Of a stretch of DNA of 64,000 nt, positions 10,281-18,822 are shown one piece after another. The stretch is from Desulfovibrio cuneatus DSM 11391. GTDB taxonomy: Bacteria > Desulfobacterota > Desulfovibrionia > Desulfovibrionales > Desulfovibrionaceae. The stretch is from positions 34,070 through 98,069 of the forward strand of contig NZ_AUCY01000017.1 in assembly GCF_000430005.1 (NCBI RefSeq), read 5' to 3'. The translations under genes and the position numbers were made by a program. The notes beneath the pieces are model-generated. The model saw only the letters and a program-made list of their open reading frames with translations. It was not told the DNA's origin and did not search any database. Numbering within the stretch: position 1 is the stretch's first letter; each line of letters opens with the position of its first letter.

Positions 10281-10513
10281 AGAAGCCTCATGTTCCTTTA
10301 GTCAGACGCCACTTTTGGGCAATTTTACGTACACAGGCTGCGGACCCGCCACGTGCTGTTACGGATATGTGAACTCCCCACTGAGTGGGGCGGCGCTTGG
10401 TGTAGCACAAACGCCATGCAAAGCAAGAGGTTGCCAATGATTTTTTTGAGGTGGTGACATGAGAAAGGGACCACTGGAATGCCACCAAGCTTGTAACAAC
10501 GCGGGGCGTTACC
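10281..10513. other. Intergenic gap murF-mraY with a hairpin
   Basis: These 233 bases carry no supported gene. A CCCCACT/AGTGGGG inverted repeat with a very short loop lies at 10376-10390; no T-run follows on the minus strand, so it is not a convincing terminator. No strong promoter for mraY was recognised. Confidence 0.4.
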
Positions 10514-11998
10514 CTATGCTCCAAACTGGTTGGTAAAGACCTCCACCAATCGTTCTAGCCTGTTCATGCGCGAGCCTTTGAACAAAAACACGCCATGCTT
10601 CAACTCCAGTTCTTCCAGCAAGCCAAAAAAATCCTGCCCGCCCAAAACCGGATAAAAATGTCCATGGAAGTCGCCCTGCTTCAAACCTGCCCGCACATTT
10701 TCCCCGTAACCACCCTTCCAGAACACCAGGCAGGCACCGCTGGCAGCAATGGCTTTTCCCAGCGCTTCATGGGCAGAAGGAGCAACACTGCCTAGCTCAC
10801 CCATTTCCCCCAGCACCAAAACCAGCGGCACCGCGGCATTTTTTGCCATGAGCGTTGCCGCTTCAATCATACGGCTCATGGAAAGAGGGTTGGCGTTGTA
10901 GCTGTCGTCTACCAGGGTAAAAGGACCAACCTGACGCTTGGTAAAGCGCTGTTCCGGCAACGTGGCCTGGGAAAGCCCTTTCACAATGGCTTCTGGTTGC
11001 AAACCAAGCAATGTTGCCACTGCAAAAATGGCCGCAACATTTTCCGCCCCATAAGGCCCCATAAAGGGAGCAGCTACAGCCACTCTTTTGCCATCAACCT
11101 GTAAAGCATACTGCCCTGGCTGTTCCGGTACAAACCGGGCACAATAGGCAGCCTTGCCTGCCGTACCGGAAAAGGCCTGGGCAACAATACTTTTAGATTG
11201 AAGAAATCCTTCCATGGCACTCACTTCGGCCACCAAATCCGGGTAGTCCGCATTGTACAAAACAGTGCCGCCTTTTTCCACATACCGGAACAGACGTGAT
11301 TTGTAGTGGGCTACCCCTTTATCGCCAAGGCCCTCAGTATGTCCGGCTCCCACGTTAAGCACCAGGGCAATGTCTGGTTCCAGCAATTGTCCAAGTTCGT
11401 CCATATCATGCGGCTGGCTGATGCCCACTTCCATAACCCAAAAGGTAGCCTCTGCTGAAGCATTCAGCATGGAAAGGGGCAACCCGATGCCATTATTGAA
11501 ATTTTTACGGTTACATGACGTTTGGGCATGGCTTGCCAGCACTTGCACCAGCACATCTTTAACGGATGTTTTCCCTGCTGTACCGGTAATACCCACCACC
11601 TTGGCCAGGCTGGTTTCCCTATGGCTTTTAGCAAGGCGCTGCAAGGCAACGGTTACATTGGGCACCACCAGCACCGGGGGCATACCGTGTTCCACATTCC
11701 CCAATGCATCAACAAAGGGGTTGTGTTCCGCAACAATGGCCAGGGCACCATTTTTTGCTGCGTCCCTGGCAAAATCGTGGCCGTCTACCCGTTCCCCGCG
11801 AAAGCAAAAAAACAGGCACCCAGGAGTGACTTCCCGGCTGTCTATGGCTGCCCCTGTGGGGCATACATGGTGCAAGGCTTCAGGCAACAGGCCAGATTCC
11901 GCCAAGGCCTCACAGGCAGCTCCCCCCCAGGCGTCAGCATTTTCAAGAACAGTGCCACAACCAAGGGCAAATGCAATTTCAAGCAGGGTCAGCCTCAT
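10514..11998 (-). CDS. murF: UDP-MurNAc-tripeptide--D-Ala-D-Ala ligase MurF
   Basis: Last cytoplasmic Mur ligase, adding D-Ala-D-Ala to the UDP-MurNAc-tripeptide. The ATP loop reads GTAGKTS (139-145), the N-terminal substrate region has AIDSREVTPGCLF (51-63), and NFNNGIGLPL is the conserved MurF segment after the loop. At 494 residues it is near the upper end of the family. It overlaps murE by 4 bases (ATGA). Confidence 0.96.
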   Translation of the reverse strand: MRLTLLEIAFALGCGTVLENADAWGGAACEALAESGLLPEALHHVCPTGAAIDSREVTPGCLFFCFRGERVDGHDFARDAAKNGALAIVAEHNPFVDALGNVEHGMPPVLVVPNVTVALQRLAKSHRETSLAKVVGITGTAGKTSVKDVLVQVLASHAQTSCNRKNFNNGIGLPLSMLNASAEATFWVMEVGISQPHDMDELGQLLEPDIALVLNVGAGHTEGLGDKGVAHYKSRLFRYVEKGGTVLYNADYPDLVAEVSAMEGFLQSKSIVAQAFSGTAGKAAYCARFVPEQPGQYALQVDGKRVAVAAPFMGPYGAENVAAIFAVATLLGLQPEAIVKGLSQATLPEQRFTKRQVGPFTLVDDSYNANPLSMSRMIEAATLMAKNAAVPLVLVLGEMGELGSVAPSAHEALGKAIAASGACLVFWKGGYGENVRAGLKQGDFHGHFYPVLGGQDFFGLLEELELKHGVFLFKGSRMNRLERLVEVFTNQFGA

Positions 11999-13515
11999 GC
12001 CAAAAGCTCCCGAAGAATGGTTACGTCACAAAACGGGTGCTTCTCATGGCCAATAATTTGGTATGTTTCATGCCCCTTGCCCGCCACAAGCAAGGCGTCG
12101 CCAGGGCGCGCCATGGCCACTGCCAGGGCAAGGGCCTTACGCCTGTCTGGTTCCTGCACCACTTCTACAATGCTGCCCACCCCTGTCAGCCCTGGCAGCA
12201 CCGCTGCCATAATGGCTTCCGGGTTTTCCTTGCGGGGGTTATCAGATGTCAGTACGGCAATGTCGCTGAATGCAGCCACGGCCTTGCCCATAAGCGGACG
12301 CTTGGTAGCATCCCGATTGCCACCGCAGCCAAATACCGTAATAATTCGGTGAAAACCCACTTCCCGCAGGGTGGAAAGCACATTGATCAGCGCATCAGGG
12401 GTGTGGGCGTAGTCCACAAAGGCGCTAATTCCCTGGGCGCTAGGCACCCGTTGCAGCCGCCCCGGCACACCGGGAAAATGGGAAAGGGTCTGAAACAGTG
12501 CCGCATCAAAGCCAAGACCAAGCAAAACTGCCTGGGCGGCTAGCAGGTTGGAAGCATTAAACGCCCCCACCAACGGTGAATGAATTTCCCAGCGCTGGCT
12601 GCCAAACTGCATACCAAGACGCAGGCCAGAAGGATTGTGTTCCAGCACAGTGCCGTGCAGGGTGCGCTCGGCCTGTTCCCCAACAGGGTGGGTTAAACCA
12701 AAGCCAATGGCCGTGGGTACTTCCCGGAATAACCGCAAGCCGTGGGCGTCATCTATATTGCAGGCCAGGGTTTTGCCTGCCAGGGGAGTGCCGCCAGCTT
12801 CCGGGGTGTGGAACAGCCGGGCCTTGGCGGCAAAGTAATGTTCCATGTCCGGGTGGTAGTCCAGGTGGTCTTGCGTAAGGTTGGTAAACAGCCCCGCAGA
12901 AAAATCAATGCCCGCCACCCTGCTTTGGTCCAGCGCGTGGGAGGAAACCTCCATCACCGCATATTCCACGCCACTTGCCCCCATGCGGGCAAGCAGTGAA
13001 TGCAGGGCCAAGCACCCAGGAGTGGTAAGGGGGGCTTCCTCATAATGTCCTGGCCAGCGGTAGGCCACGGTGCCCAGCACCCCGGCAGATTTTCCCGCCT
13101 GGGTTAGCAGATATTCCAGCAGGTAACTGACGGTAGTTTTACCATTGGTGCCCGTAATGCCAATAACTTTAGGCAAACCGTTATGCTTGGGAAACCCCAG
13201 GCGGGCCATTTGCCCAAGGGCTTCGCGCACGTTATCCACCGGCAGTACCTGGCAAGCAGGAAACGCCTCCAGCGCAGCACGCAGCAACGGGGCAACGGCC
13301 ACACGGCACACCACGGCCACGGCCCCGGCTTGGGCTGCCTGCACAGCATACCCTTCTCCCCCGCTCAACCCTTCGGGCAACGTGGTGCCATTAGGCTGGG
13401 GGGCTGGCAGGGCTACAAACACGGTATCAGGCCCGGCAAAGCGCGAACTGTCTGTTACAGTCAATTCCCCTTGGGCAAGGCGCTGACAAAGTTGTTGCAT
13501 TTCCTGGTTTGTCAT
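11995..13515 (-). CDS. murE: UDP-MurNAc-L-Ala-D-Glu--meso-DAP ligase MurE
   Basis: Cytoplasmic ligase adding the third stem-peptide residue. It has GTNGKTT (122-128) and the specificity motif DNPR (425-428), which in characterised MurE enzymes marks meso-diaminopimelate rather than lysine. The ATG at 13513-13515 is chosen over the one at 13566 because it has a GGAGG site about 10 bases upstream and forms a 4-base ATGA overlap with the ftsI stop; the protein is then 506 residues. It implies a Gram-negative type DAP peptidoglycan. Confidence 0.96.
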   Translation of the reverse strand: MTNQEMQQLCQRLAQGELTVTDSSRFAGPDTVFVALPAPQPNGTTLPEGLSGGEGYAVQAAQAGAVAVVCRVAVAPLLRAALEAFPACQVLPVDNVREALGQMARLGFPKHNGLPKVIGITGTNGKTTVSYLLEYLLTQAGKSAGVLGTVAYRWPGHYEEAPLTTPGCLALHSLLARMGASGVEYAVMEVSSHALDQSRVAGIDFSAGLFTNLTQDHLDYHPDMEHYFAAKARLFHTPEAGGTPLAGKTLACNIDDAHGLRLFREVPTAIGFGLTHPVGEQAERTLHGTVLEHNPSGLRLGMQFGSQRWEIHSPLVGAFNASNLLAAQAVLLGLGFDAALFQTLSHFPGVPGRLQRVPSAQGISAFVDYAHTPDALINVLSTLREVGFHRIITVFGCGGNRDATKRPLMGKAVAAFSDIAVLTSDNPRKENPEAIMAAVLPGLTGVGSIVEVVQEPDRRKALALAVAMARPGDALLVAGKGHETYQIIGHEKHPFCDVTILRELLA

Positions 13516-15716
13516 ATGGAAGTATCCTCCAACCACAGCACACAGCCCTGCTTGTTTTCCGGCCACGGTGAACCGGGGGTAGGCGTTTGACGCACCACAA
13601 ACCCGCCCTTTCCTTGAAATTCCGGCACAACCCCCTGGGCGGAAAACACTTCCGCCGCTTTGCTCACCCCAAGGCCAATGACGTCTGGCACCGTGGCTGA
13701 GGGTTTGGAAGAAACAACACGGCGCATTACCCGGCGCTGGGGCTTTTGCTCCACTGAAACAGGACCAGCAGCAGTTTGCAAATCGGTTTCAGCCTGGGCT
13801 GTGGCATTTTCAGCACCAGGTGTTTTGGCTGCCTCGTTCTTGCCAAAGGCTTTTTTGCGGCGTTGTTGTTCCTTTTCTGCCACGGCTTTTACCAGCGGGT
13901 CGTCAGAATCTGGCAGCAACCCATGGTAGGCCATGGTGCGCAGGGCCACATCGCGGAACACAGGGGCGGCAATAATACCACCGTACTGGTTCTTGGTGGG
14001 TTCATCCATAAGCACACACACAAGGTAGCGGGGCTGGTTAATGGGCAACATGCCCACAAAAGAACCTACGCGGCCAGAACCGTATTTGCCGGAACGGTCT
14101 GCCTTTTGCGCTGTGCCTGTTTTCCCCCCCACAATGATGCCGGGAATACGCGCAGCCTTGCCTGTGCCCCCTTCTTCTTCCACCACCTCACGCAGCATGG
14201 CGCGCACCTGACGCATGGTTTCCGGTGAAAAAATGCGCTCTGCATCTTTTCCTTTCTCTGCCACGGGCTTACCATCAGTAGAACCATCTTCCTGGTTTTG
14301 GGAAGCGGGATCATTGATAACAAGACGCAATTTTTTGTCCACACCATCGTTGGCAAGGTACAGGTAAGCCTGGGCCATTTGGGCAAGCGTAGCGGAAAAG
14401 CTTTGGCCGAAAGAGGCTGTGGCGGTATCAATTTCATGCCATTTGCTGGCCGGGCGCAAAATACCACGCGACTGCCCGGCAAGGGGCAAATCAGTAACCT
14501 GACCAAAACCAAGGCGACGCAGGTAATTATAATACCGCTCCGCCCCAAGTTTGAAACCGATTTTAGCCACCCCAATGTTGCTGGAAACGTGCAAAATTTT
14601 GCTCACCAGCAGTGCGCCGTAGGAGTGCGTGTCATGAATAGTGTAGCTGCCAAACTTCCATTTACCGTTTTCACAGAAAATTTCCGTTGTGGGGGTGACC
14701 ACCTTTTCTTCAAGAGCAGAAGCAATAAGGAATGATTTGATGGTGGAACCTTGTTCCAGGGCATCGGTAGCCAGACGGTTTTTACGCACGGCTTCGGTAA
14801 AATCCCCTGGCTTGTTGGGGTCGAAAAACGGGTACTGCGCCCAGGCCAGAATATCCCCTGTGGGCACGTCCACCACAAGGCAGCCGCCCCATTTGGCACC
14901 GTACTTTTCCACCCCTTCGGCCAGGGCTTCTTCTGCAATGAATTGTACCTGGGAATCAATGGTCAGGCGGATGTCGTCACCGCGCAGGTCACTGATATCA
15001 CCCCCGGTGCTGCCAAGCCGCCGCCCCACAGCGTCGCGCTGAATAATCTGGCGAATGCGCGAGGCGCTTAAGGTTTCTTCCAGGGCTTTTTCCAACCCTT
15101 CAATGCCCTTATCGTCCACGTTCACAAACCCAAGCAATTGCCCTGCCAGGGTTTTGTAGGGGTAAATACGCTCAAACTCCGGGGAAAGGCCAATGCCTGG
15201 CAAGGAAGCTTCCTTCACCTGCTTTGCCACGGTGTCATTCACTTTCCGCACAATCCACACGAAGCGCTTGCGCGGGTCCAGCAACTTTTCTACCCGGCCA
15301 GGTTCCACTTCAAGTATTTTTGAAAGTACCGCTACGGTGGTGGCCTTGTCTTGCACCAGTTGGGGGTTTGCCCAAATGGAAGAACTGTCCACACTGCGGG
15401 CAAGGTAGTTACCATTTCTATCGAGAATGCTCCCGCGCACTCCCACCAGGGTTTCCTTGGCGGTGTGCTGGCGGGTTGCCTTGGCTGCTAGGTCTTCCCC
15501 CATAATCACTTGCAATTCAAAGGCTCTGTACCACAACGCAACAAACAATATGCTAAATAAAATACCAACAAGCCAAAGCCGCCGCACGCTGCTTTCTACA
15601 GGTGCTCTGGGGGCTTCAGCCTTTGTTCTGTTTGCTGTTTGGGCACGGGAGGGGCGTTTTGCCTCTCGGGAGGGACGTTTCGTCTCTCGGGGGGGGCGTC
15701 GCTTCAAAAAAACCAT
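13512..15716 (-). CDS. ftsI: Septal transpeptidase FtsI/PBP3 with C-terminal PASTA domain
   Basis: Class B penicillin-binding protein cross-linking septal peptidoglycan with FtsW. Order along 734 residues: basic cytoplasmic tail with a repeated RPxRExK unit (7-25), membrane anchor near 47-64, PBP dimer domain (about 85-240), transpeptidase domain with STIK (324-327), SSN (378-380) and KTGT (532-535), a charged linker (about 590-665), then one PASTA domain (VPDVIGLGVSKAAEVF onwards). About 150 residues longer than E. coli FtsI, because of the linker and PASTA. It overlaps murE by 4 bases and starts 6 bases after ftsL. Confidence 0.95.
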   Translation of the reverse strand: MVFLKRRPPRETKRPSREAKRPSRAQTANRTKAEAPRAPVESSVRRLWLVGILFSILFVALWYRAFELQVIMGEDLAAKATRQHTAKETLVGVRGSILDRNGNYLARSVDSSSIWANPQLVQDKATTVAVLSKILEVEPGRVEKLLDPRKRFVWIVRKVNDTVAKQVKEASLPGIGLSPEFERIYPYKTLAGQLLGFVNVDDKGIEGLEKALEETLSASRIRQIIQRDAVGRRLGSTGGDISDLRGDDIRLTIDSQVQFIAEEALAEGVEKYGAKWGGCLVVDVPTGDILAWAQYPFFDPNKPGDFTEAVRKNRLATDALEQGSTIKSFLIASALEEKVVTPTTEIFCENGKWKFGSYTIHDTHSYGALLVSKILHVSSNIGVAKIGFKLGAERYYNYLRRLGFGQVTDLPLAGQSRGILRPASKWHEIDTATASFGQSFSATLAQMAQAYLYLANDGVDKKLRLVINDPASQNQEDGSTDGKPVAEKGKDAERIFSPETMRQVRAMLREVVEEEGGTGKAARIPGIIVGGKTGTAQKADRSGKYGSGRVGSFVGMLPINQPRYLVCVLMDEPTKNQYGGIIAAPVFRDVALRTMAYHGLLPDSDDPLVKAVAEKEQQRRKKAFGKNEAAKTPGAENATAQAETDLQTAAGPVSVEQKPQRRVMRRVVSSKPSATVPDVIGLGVSKAAEVFSAQGVVPEFQGKGGFVVRQTPTPGSPWPENKQGCVLWLEDTSI

Positions 15717-15722
15717 TGGTAT

Positions 15723-16070
15723 TTACTTTCCTTGCAAGGATGTTTTGTTTGCAGCAGGGGAAGGGTCCATGCGCCGAATTTGCCCTGGTTTGGCAATTTG
15801 CAGCCCCATGGTTGCCGCCCTGTTACCCAGTTGCTGGGGGGAAAGCAGGTGGTCTCGCTCCACCAGCAATTTGCTTTGCAATTCCCAACGGGCGTCTACT
15901 TCATTTTGCAACGTCTGTACGCTGTACGCCAGTTTTGTACGCTCAATGTTCAACCATACCAAAAAAAGAGCCAGGGCAAGAAAAAACAACACAGCAAGCA
16001 CCAGGGGTAAAATGCCCCTGTGGTCAGCCCCTGTGGCCTCGGCTTCTGGCTGCAACTGCTTAAGGGCCAT
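15723..16070 (-). CDS. ftsL: Division protein FtsL
   Basis: Small bitopic protein of the FtsQLB complex. With the ATG at 16068-16070 it has 115 residues: a short cytoplasmic tail, one transmembrane helix (about 20-42, GILPLVLAVLFFLALALFLV) and a periplasmic coiled-coil-like segment (TKLAYSVQTLQNEVDARW). The frame is open further upstream, but that part overlaps rsmH. Identification rests on topology and position between rsmH and ftsI. Confidence 0.85.
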   Translation of the reverse strand: MALKQLQPEAEATGADHRGILPLVLAVLFFLALALFLVWLNIERTKLAYSVQTLQNEVDARWELQSKLLVERDHLLSPQQLGNRAATMGLQIAKPGQIRRMDPSPAANKTSLQGK

Positions 16071-16071
16071 A

Positions 16072-17115
16072 CTACACCCGTTCCGCCACACGTAACTTAG
16101 CTGAAGAAGCGCGTGGGTTTGCCGCAGCTTCCGCCGGTGCGGCGCACACAGGCTTGCGGGTAAGCACCTGTAAGGTGGGCACCTTGCTGCACGCACACAC
16201 CGGAATGTGCGGTGGGCATACGCAGGCTATTGCTTCATCACGGTAAAAATGCTTTACGATGCGGTCTTCAAGGGAGTGGAAGGTAATAACAGCCACCCGC
16301 CCCCCTGGGCGCAAACGCGGCACAATGCCATGCAAAAATCGCTCAAGTTCGCCCAATTCGTCATTTACCACCATGCGCAAGGCCTGAAAGGTGCGCGTTG
16401 CGGGGTGGTTGCGGGCCTTGGCACGCCACTTTGCCGGGTAAGCTTGTTCCACCACACGGGCAAGGTGGGCTGTTGTTTCAATGGGGCCTATGCTGCGGGC
16501 ATCATCAATGGCCCGTGCAATTTTCCCTGCCATGGGCTCTTCCCCATATTCCGCAATAACCTGGGCAAGGCGGGCCACCGGGGCCTTGTTCACAAAAACG
16601 GCAGCATTTTGCCCAGCGCCCGTGTCCATGCGCATATCCAGGGGGCCATCATGCACAAAGCTGAACCCACGCTCTGCCGTGTCAATTTGCAGGGAAGAAA
16701 CACCAATATCCACCAGAGCAAAGTCCACCAAGTCCCACCCGACTTCGTCCAGGGCTTCTTCCACCTGAGAAAAACAGCGGTGCATGGTGCGCACTTGCCC
16801 TGCGTATGCGGAAAGACGCTGCGCCGCTAAAGAAATAGCTTGTGTATCCCTATCCAGAGCCAACAAGGAAGCGTCGGTAAAGCCCTGGGCCGTGGCCCGC
16901 CCCAGCAAGCCGGAAGAATGCCCCCCCAGCCCCAGGGTGCCGTCCACAATGCGCAAGCCTGCGCGCAAAGGCAAAAAGGAAAGTACTTCTTCATACAGCA
17001 CGGGAATGTGCGCAGAACCTTGAAACAGCTCCACTGCCACCGGGGTAGTTACCGAAGTGGCTGGCGTGGCGGCTGTTTCAGCCGTGCGTGAAGAGGGAGT
17101 GCGTTTTTTGCCCAT
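16072..17115 (-). CDS. rsmH: 16S rRNA m4C1402 methyltransferase RsmH (MraW)
   Basis: SAM-dependent methyltransferase acting on C1402 of 16S rRNA. The motif DGTLGLGGHSSGLL (58-71) is the family's SAM-binding start, with SAHIPVLYEEVL (34-45) before it and RVAVITFHSLEDRIVK near the C-terminus. The 30-residue Ser/Thr/Ala-rich N-terminal extension is unusual. It starts 2 bases after mraZ and is separated by 1 base from ftsL. Confidence 0.97.
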   Translation of the reverse strand: MGKKRTPSSRTAETAATPATSVTTPVAVELFQGSAHIPVLYEEVLSFLPLRAGLRIVDGTLGLGGHSSGLLGRATAQGFTDASLLALDRDTQAISLAAQRLSAYAGQVRTMHRCFSQVEEALDEVGWDLVDFALVDIGVSSLQIDTAERGFSFVHDGPLDMRMDTGAGQNAAVFVNKAPVARLAQVIAEYGEEPMAGKIARAIDDARSIGPIETTAHLARVVEQAYPAKWRAKARNHPATRTFQALRMVVNDELGELERFLHGIVPRLRPGGRVAVITFHSLEDRIVKHFYRDEAIACVCPPHIPVCACSKVPTLQVLTRKPVCAAPAEAAANPRASSAKLRVAERV

Positions 17116-17117
17116 TT

Positions 17118-17567
17118 TTAGAATCCAAAATCGATACCAGAAGCAGCTATCTGCCCGGCAACGTCGTCAAAACTTTGTTGTAAAACTGGTGCCAGGCGTT
17201 CTGGTGCCCAAACCTCAAAACGAGGCCCCTGGCCCATAAGCACCACTTCCTTGCCAATGCCTGCATACTGCATATGTTCTCTGGAAAGGCGTATGCGGCC
17301 TTGCGGGTCCAGTTCCATTTCTTCCGCCCCGCCAAGCACCAGCCGGCGAAAATCGCGTACGCTACGGGCCGGGTTGGCAATGCGGTTTATCTTCTGCTCA
17401 AATTCTTCCCACGCAGGAAACGGAAACCCCACCACGCAGTCATCATAAGTGGTAAGCACCACTCGCCCCTCCGGGCTATGGGCTGCCACCGCACTGCGAA
17501 AGTCCGGTGTAAGCATAAGCCTGCCTTTGGGGTCTAACTGACGAAGTGAACGGCCTCTGAAATACAT
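17118..17567 (-). CDS. mraZ: Transcriptional regulator MraZ
   Basis: SpoVT/AbrB-fold DNA-binding protein that represses its own dcw operon in characterised bacteria. The 149-residue protein shows the two repeated half-domains: [20 protein letters not shown] (1-20) and the second copy ending in [13 protein letters not shown]. It is the first gene of the operon and lies directly downstream of its probable operator repeats, 17643-17678. Confidence 0.96.
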   Translation of the reverse strand: MYFRGRSLRQLDPKGRLMLTPDFRSAVAAHSPEGRVVLTTYDDCVVGFPFPAWEEFEQKINRIANPARSVRDFRRLVLGGAEEMELDPQGRIRLSREHMQYAGIGKEVVLMGQGPRFEVWAPERLAPVLQQSFDDVAGQIAASGIDFGF

Positions 17568-17642
17568 GCCTTGTCCTGCTCGTGTGGGAGTTGGTGTGGA
17601 AGATTCAGGGTAGGTAACAAGAAGGCGAACAGGCCTTCACTT

Positions 17643-17678
17643 ACCACTCTTTACCACTTTTCCCCACTTATTCCCCCA
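17643..17678 (-). promoter_or_regulatory. MraZ operator: four spaced TGG repeats
   Basis: Read on the minus strand there are four direct TGG-containing repeats (TGGGGGAATA, TGGGGAAAAG, TGGTAAAGAG, TGGTAAGTGA). Their TGG triplets, seen as CCA on the plus strand, lie at 17676, 17664, 17654 and 17644, spaced 12, 10 and 10 bases. Known MraZ boxes are three or four TGGNN repeats on a 10-base period just upstream of mraZ. The site covers the -10 region and likely start point, fitting autorepression. Confidence 0.82.
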
Positions 17679-17696
17679 TTCTTGCTTCCATGTCAA
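17667..17696 (-). promoter_or_regulatory. dcw operon promoter
   Basis: On the minus strand a perfect TTGACA (-35, 17691-17696) is followed after 18 bases by AATAAG (-10, 17667-17672, 4 of 6 consensus). Transcription would begin around 17660, leaving a leader of roughly 90 bases before mraZ. The -10 overlaps the MraZ repeats. Confidence 0.7.
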
Positions 17697-18249
17697 GTAA
17701 TTTCACCTGAAATTGGGGTGCTGCTTCCCCCTGCAAACACACACTGCCAATGATTTCACAGGGCAGCATAATAAGTGGCACTCCCTGCTATAACATGCTG
17801 TGCCCAAGGGCACTGGATGGCAAAAGCAACGGGCAGCCACGCGCATCATTACTATAGGTTAGGAAAGAACACGAAAGCCCTAGGCCGGAAGTCTGCTATG
17901 CCTTGTTCCTCCAAAACTCGGCTGATGTATGCCACAAGTACTCCCTGTGAATTCATCATCCTTTCAGACCAATCCAAAACTGCGTTTGCGAACTACGTTC
18001 ATTACAGGAAGCCGCCCAAGGCTATTTTGCAATAGCTGTTATTTAGTATTGATTAAAACCCCTAATCACCGTAGTATACACCAGCAACTAGGGATATGCA
18101 TTGCCACTTCCCGCCCCGGGCGGGCATACCCCTGCCTGTGCCATGGTGCCCTCTATGTGCGCCTGCACGTTCACTTTTATTTCCCTGGCTCTCCTTGTTT
18201 TTTTCCTGAAACGTGCAAGCCTGCTCTTGGTATTGCTGAAGGAGGCGTT
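17697..18249. other. Divergent regulatory region between dcw and rnf operons
   Basis: No gene is supported here: open frames lack ribosome-binding sites and protein-like composition. It contains the promoter candidate at 18049-18077 and a CCCGCCC/GGGCGGG inverted repeat at 18110-18124 inside the presumed rnf leader. Nothing resembling a known riboswitch was recognised. Confidence 0.5.
18049..18077 (+). promoter_or_regulatory. Candidate promoter of the cytochrome-rnf operon
   Basis: TTGATT (18049-18054), 17-base spacer, TAGTAT (18072-18077); each box matches consensus at 4 of 6 positions. A small inverted repeat GATTA/TAATC spans the spacer (18051-18055 and 18063-18067) and could bind a regulator. 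The leader to the first start codon would be about 165 bases. Confidence 0.4.
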
Positions 18250-18810
18250 TTGAAAAAGCAGTCAAAACAAATGGCTATTCTGGGTTTGGCGCTGGTTGCA
18301 GTGGCGCTGGTTGCCTATGCCCTGCCAACCCCCACCCCCGCGCTGCCGCACCGCATTTTGCTGCCCAACAGTGGCGGCTTTGTTGTGTTTACCCATGCTG
18401 CCCATACCAAATATGAGGCAAGCACATGCGCCACCTGCCACCACGACCTCAATATTCCTGAGCGGGAACTGAGCGACGCACAAAAGCAAGACCCCTCCAA
18501 GGTTTTTGCCTGTGCAGACTGCCACGGCGCAGCCGAAAACCCGACCTTTAAAGAAAGCCACAAGCAACGCTTTGCCAACAAAAATGACGGCGGCGCCACA
18601 TGCGTGGCCTGCCACCACACGGAAAGCCTGCCCACAAGCGACGCTACCCTTTCCCCCCAGGCTGTGGCCAAGTTGGAATTTAGCGGCTGCAAGGAATGCC
18701 ACGCCGAAATGCCAGGCCGCATGGATGCCTTCCACGCAAGTTGCGCTGGTTGCCATGAAAAAGTGAAAAAAGGGCCGCCCAGCAAAGCCTGCCAACAGTG
18801 CCACATGTAG
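18250..18810 (+). CDS. Hexahaem class III-type cytochrome c of the Rnf complex
   Basis: Exported multihaem cytochrome, likely an electron partner of the Rnf complex on the periplasmic side. Six CXXCH sites at residues 60-64, 88-92, 118-122, 147-151, 165-169 and 181-185, with spaced histidines (FTHAAH, KESH, FHAS) that could be distal ligands. The N-terminus is a signal peptide or membrane anchor (AILGLALVAVALVAYA, 9-24). The TTG at 18250 is chosen because AAGGAGG lies just upstream; the first in-frame ATG (18271) has no such site. It is 12 bases before rnfC. Desulfovibrio relatives carry multihaem cytochromes at this position, some reported with more haems. Confidence 0.9.
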   Translation: MKKQSKQMAILGLALVAVALVAYALPTPTPALPHRILLPNSGGFVVFTHAAHTKYEASTCATCHHDLNIPERELSDAQKQDPSKVFACADCHGAAENPTFKESHKQRFANKNDGGATCVACHHTESLPTSDATLSPQAVAKLEFSGCKECHAEMPGRMDAFHASCAGCHEKVKKGPPSKACQQCHM

Positions 18811-18822
18811 GGGGAAAGCACC

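Noticed and set aside
10288..10524. 78-codon minus-strand frame between murF and mraY
   Set aside because: It starts inside murF, lacks a ribosome-binding site and resembles random sequence.
13516..13566. Upstream ATG for murE at 13566
   Set aside because: It lies deep in ftsI; the ATG at 13515 has GGAGG and a 4-base ATGA overlap with the ftsI stop.
17929..18249. Long N-terminal extension of the cytochrome c gene
   Set aside because: It would bury the signal sequence about 110 residues inside the protein; AAGGAGG directly before the TTG at 18250 marks the real start.
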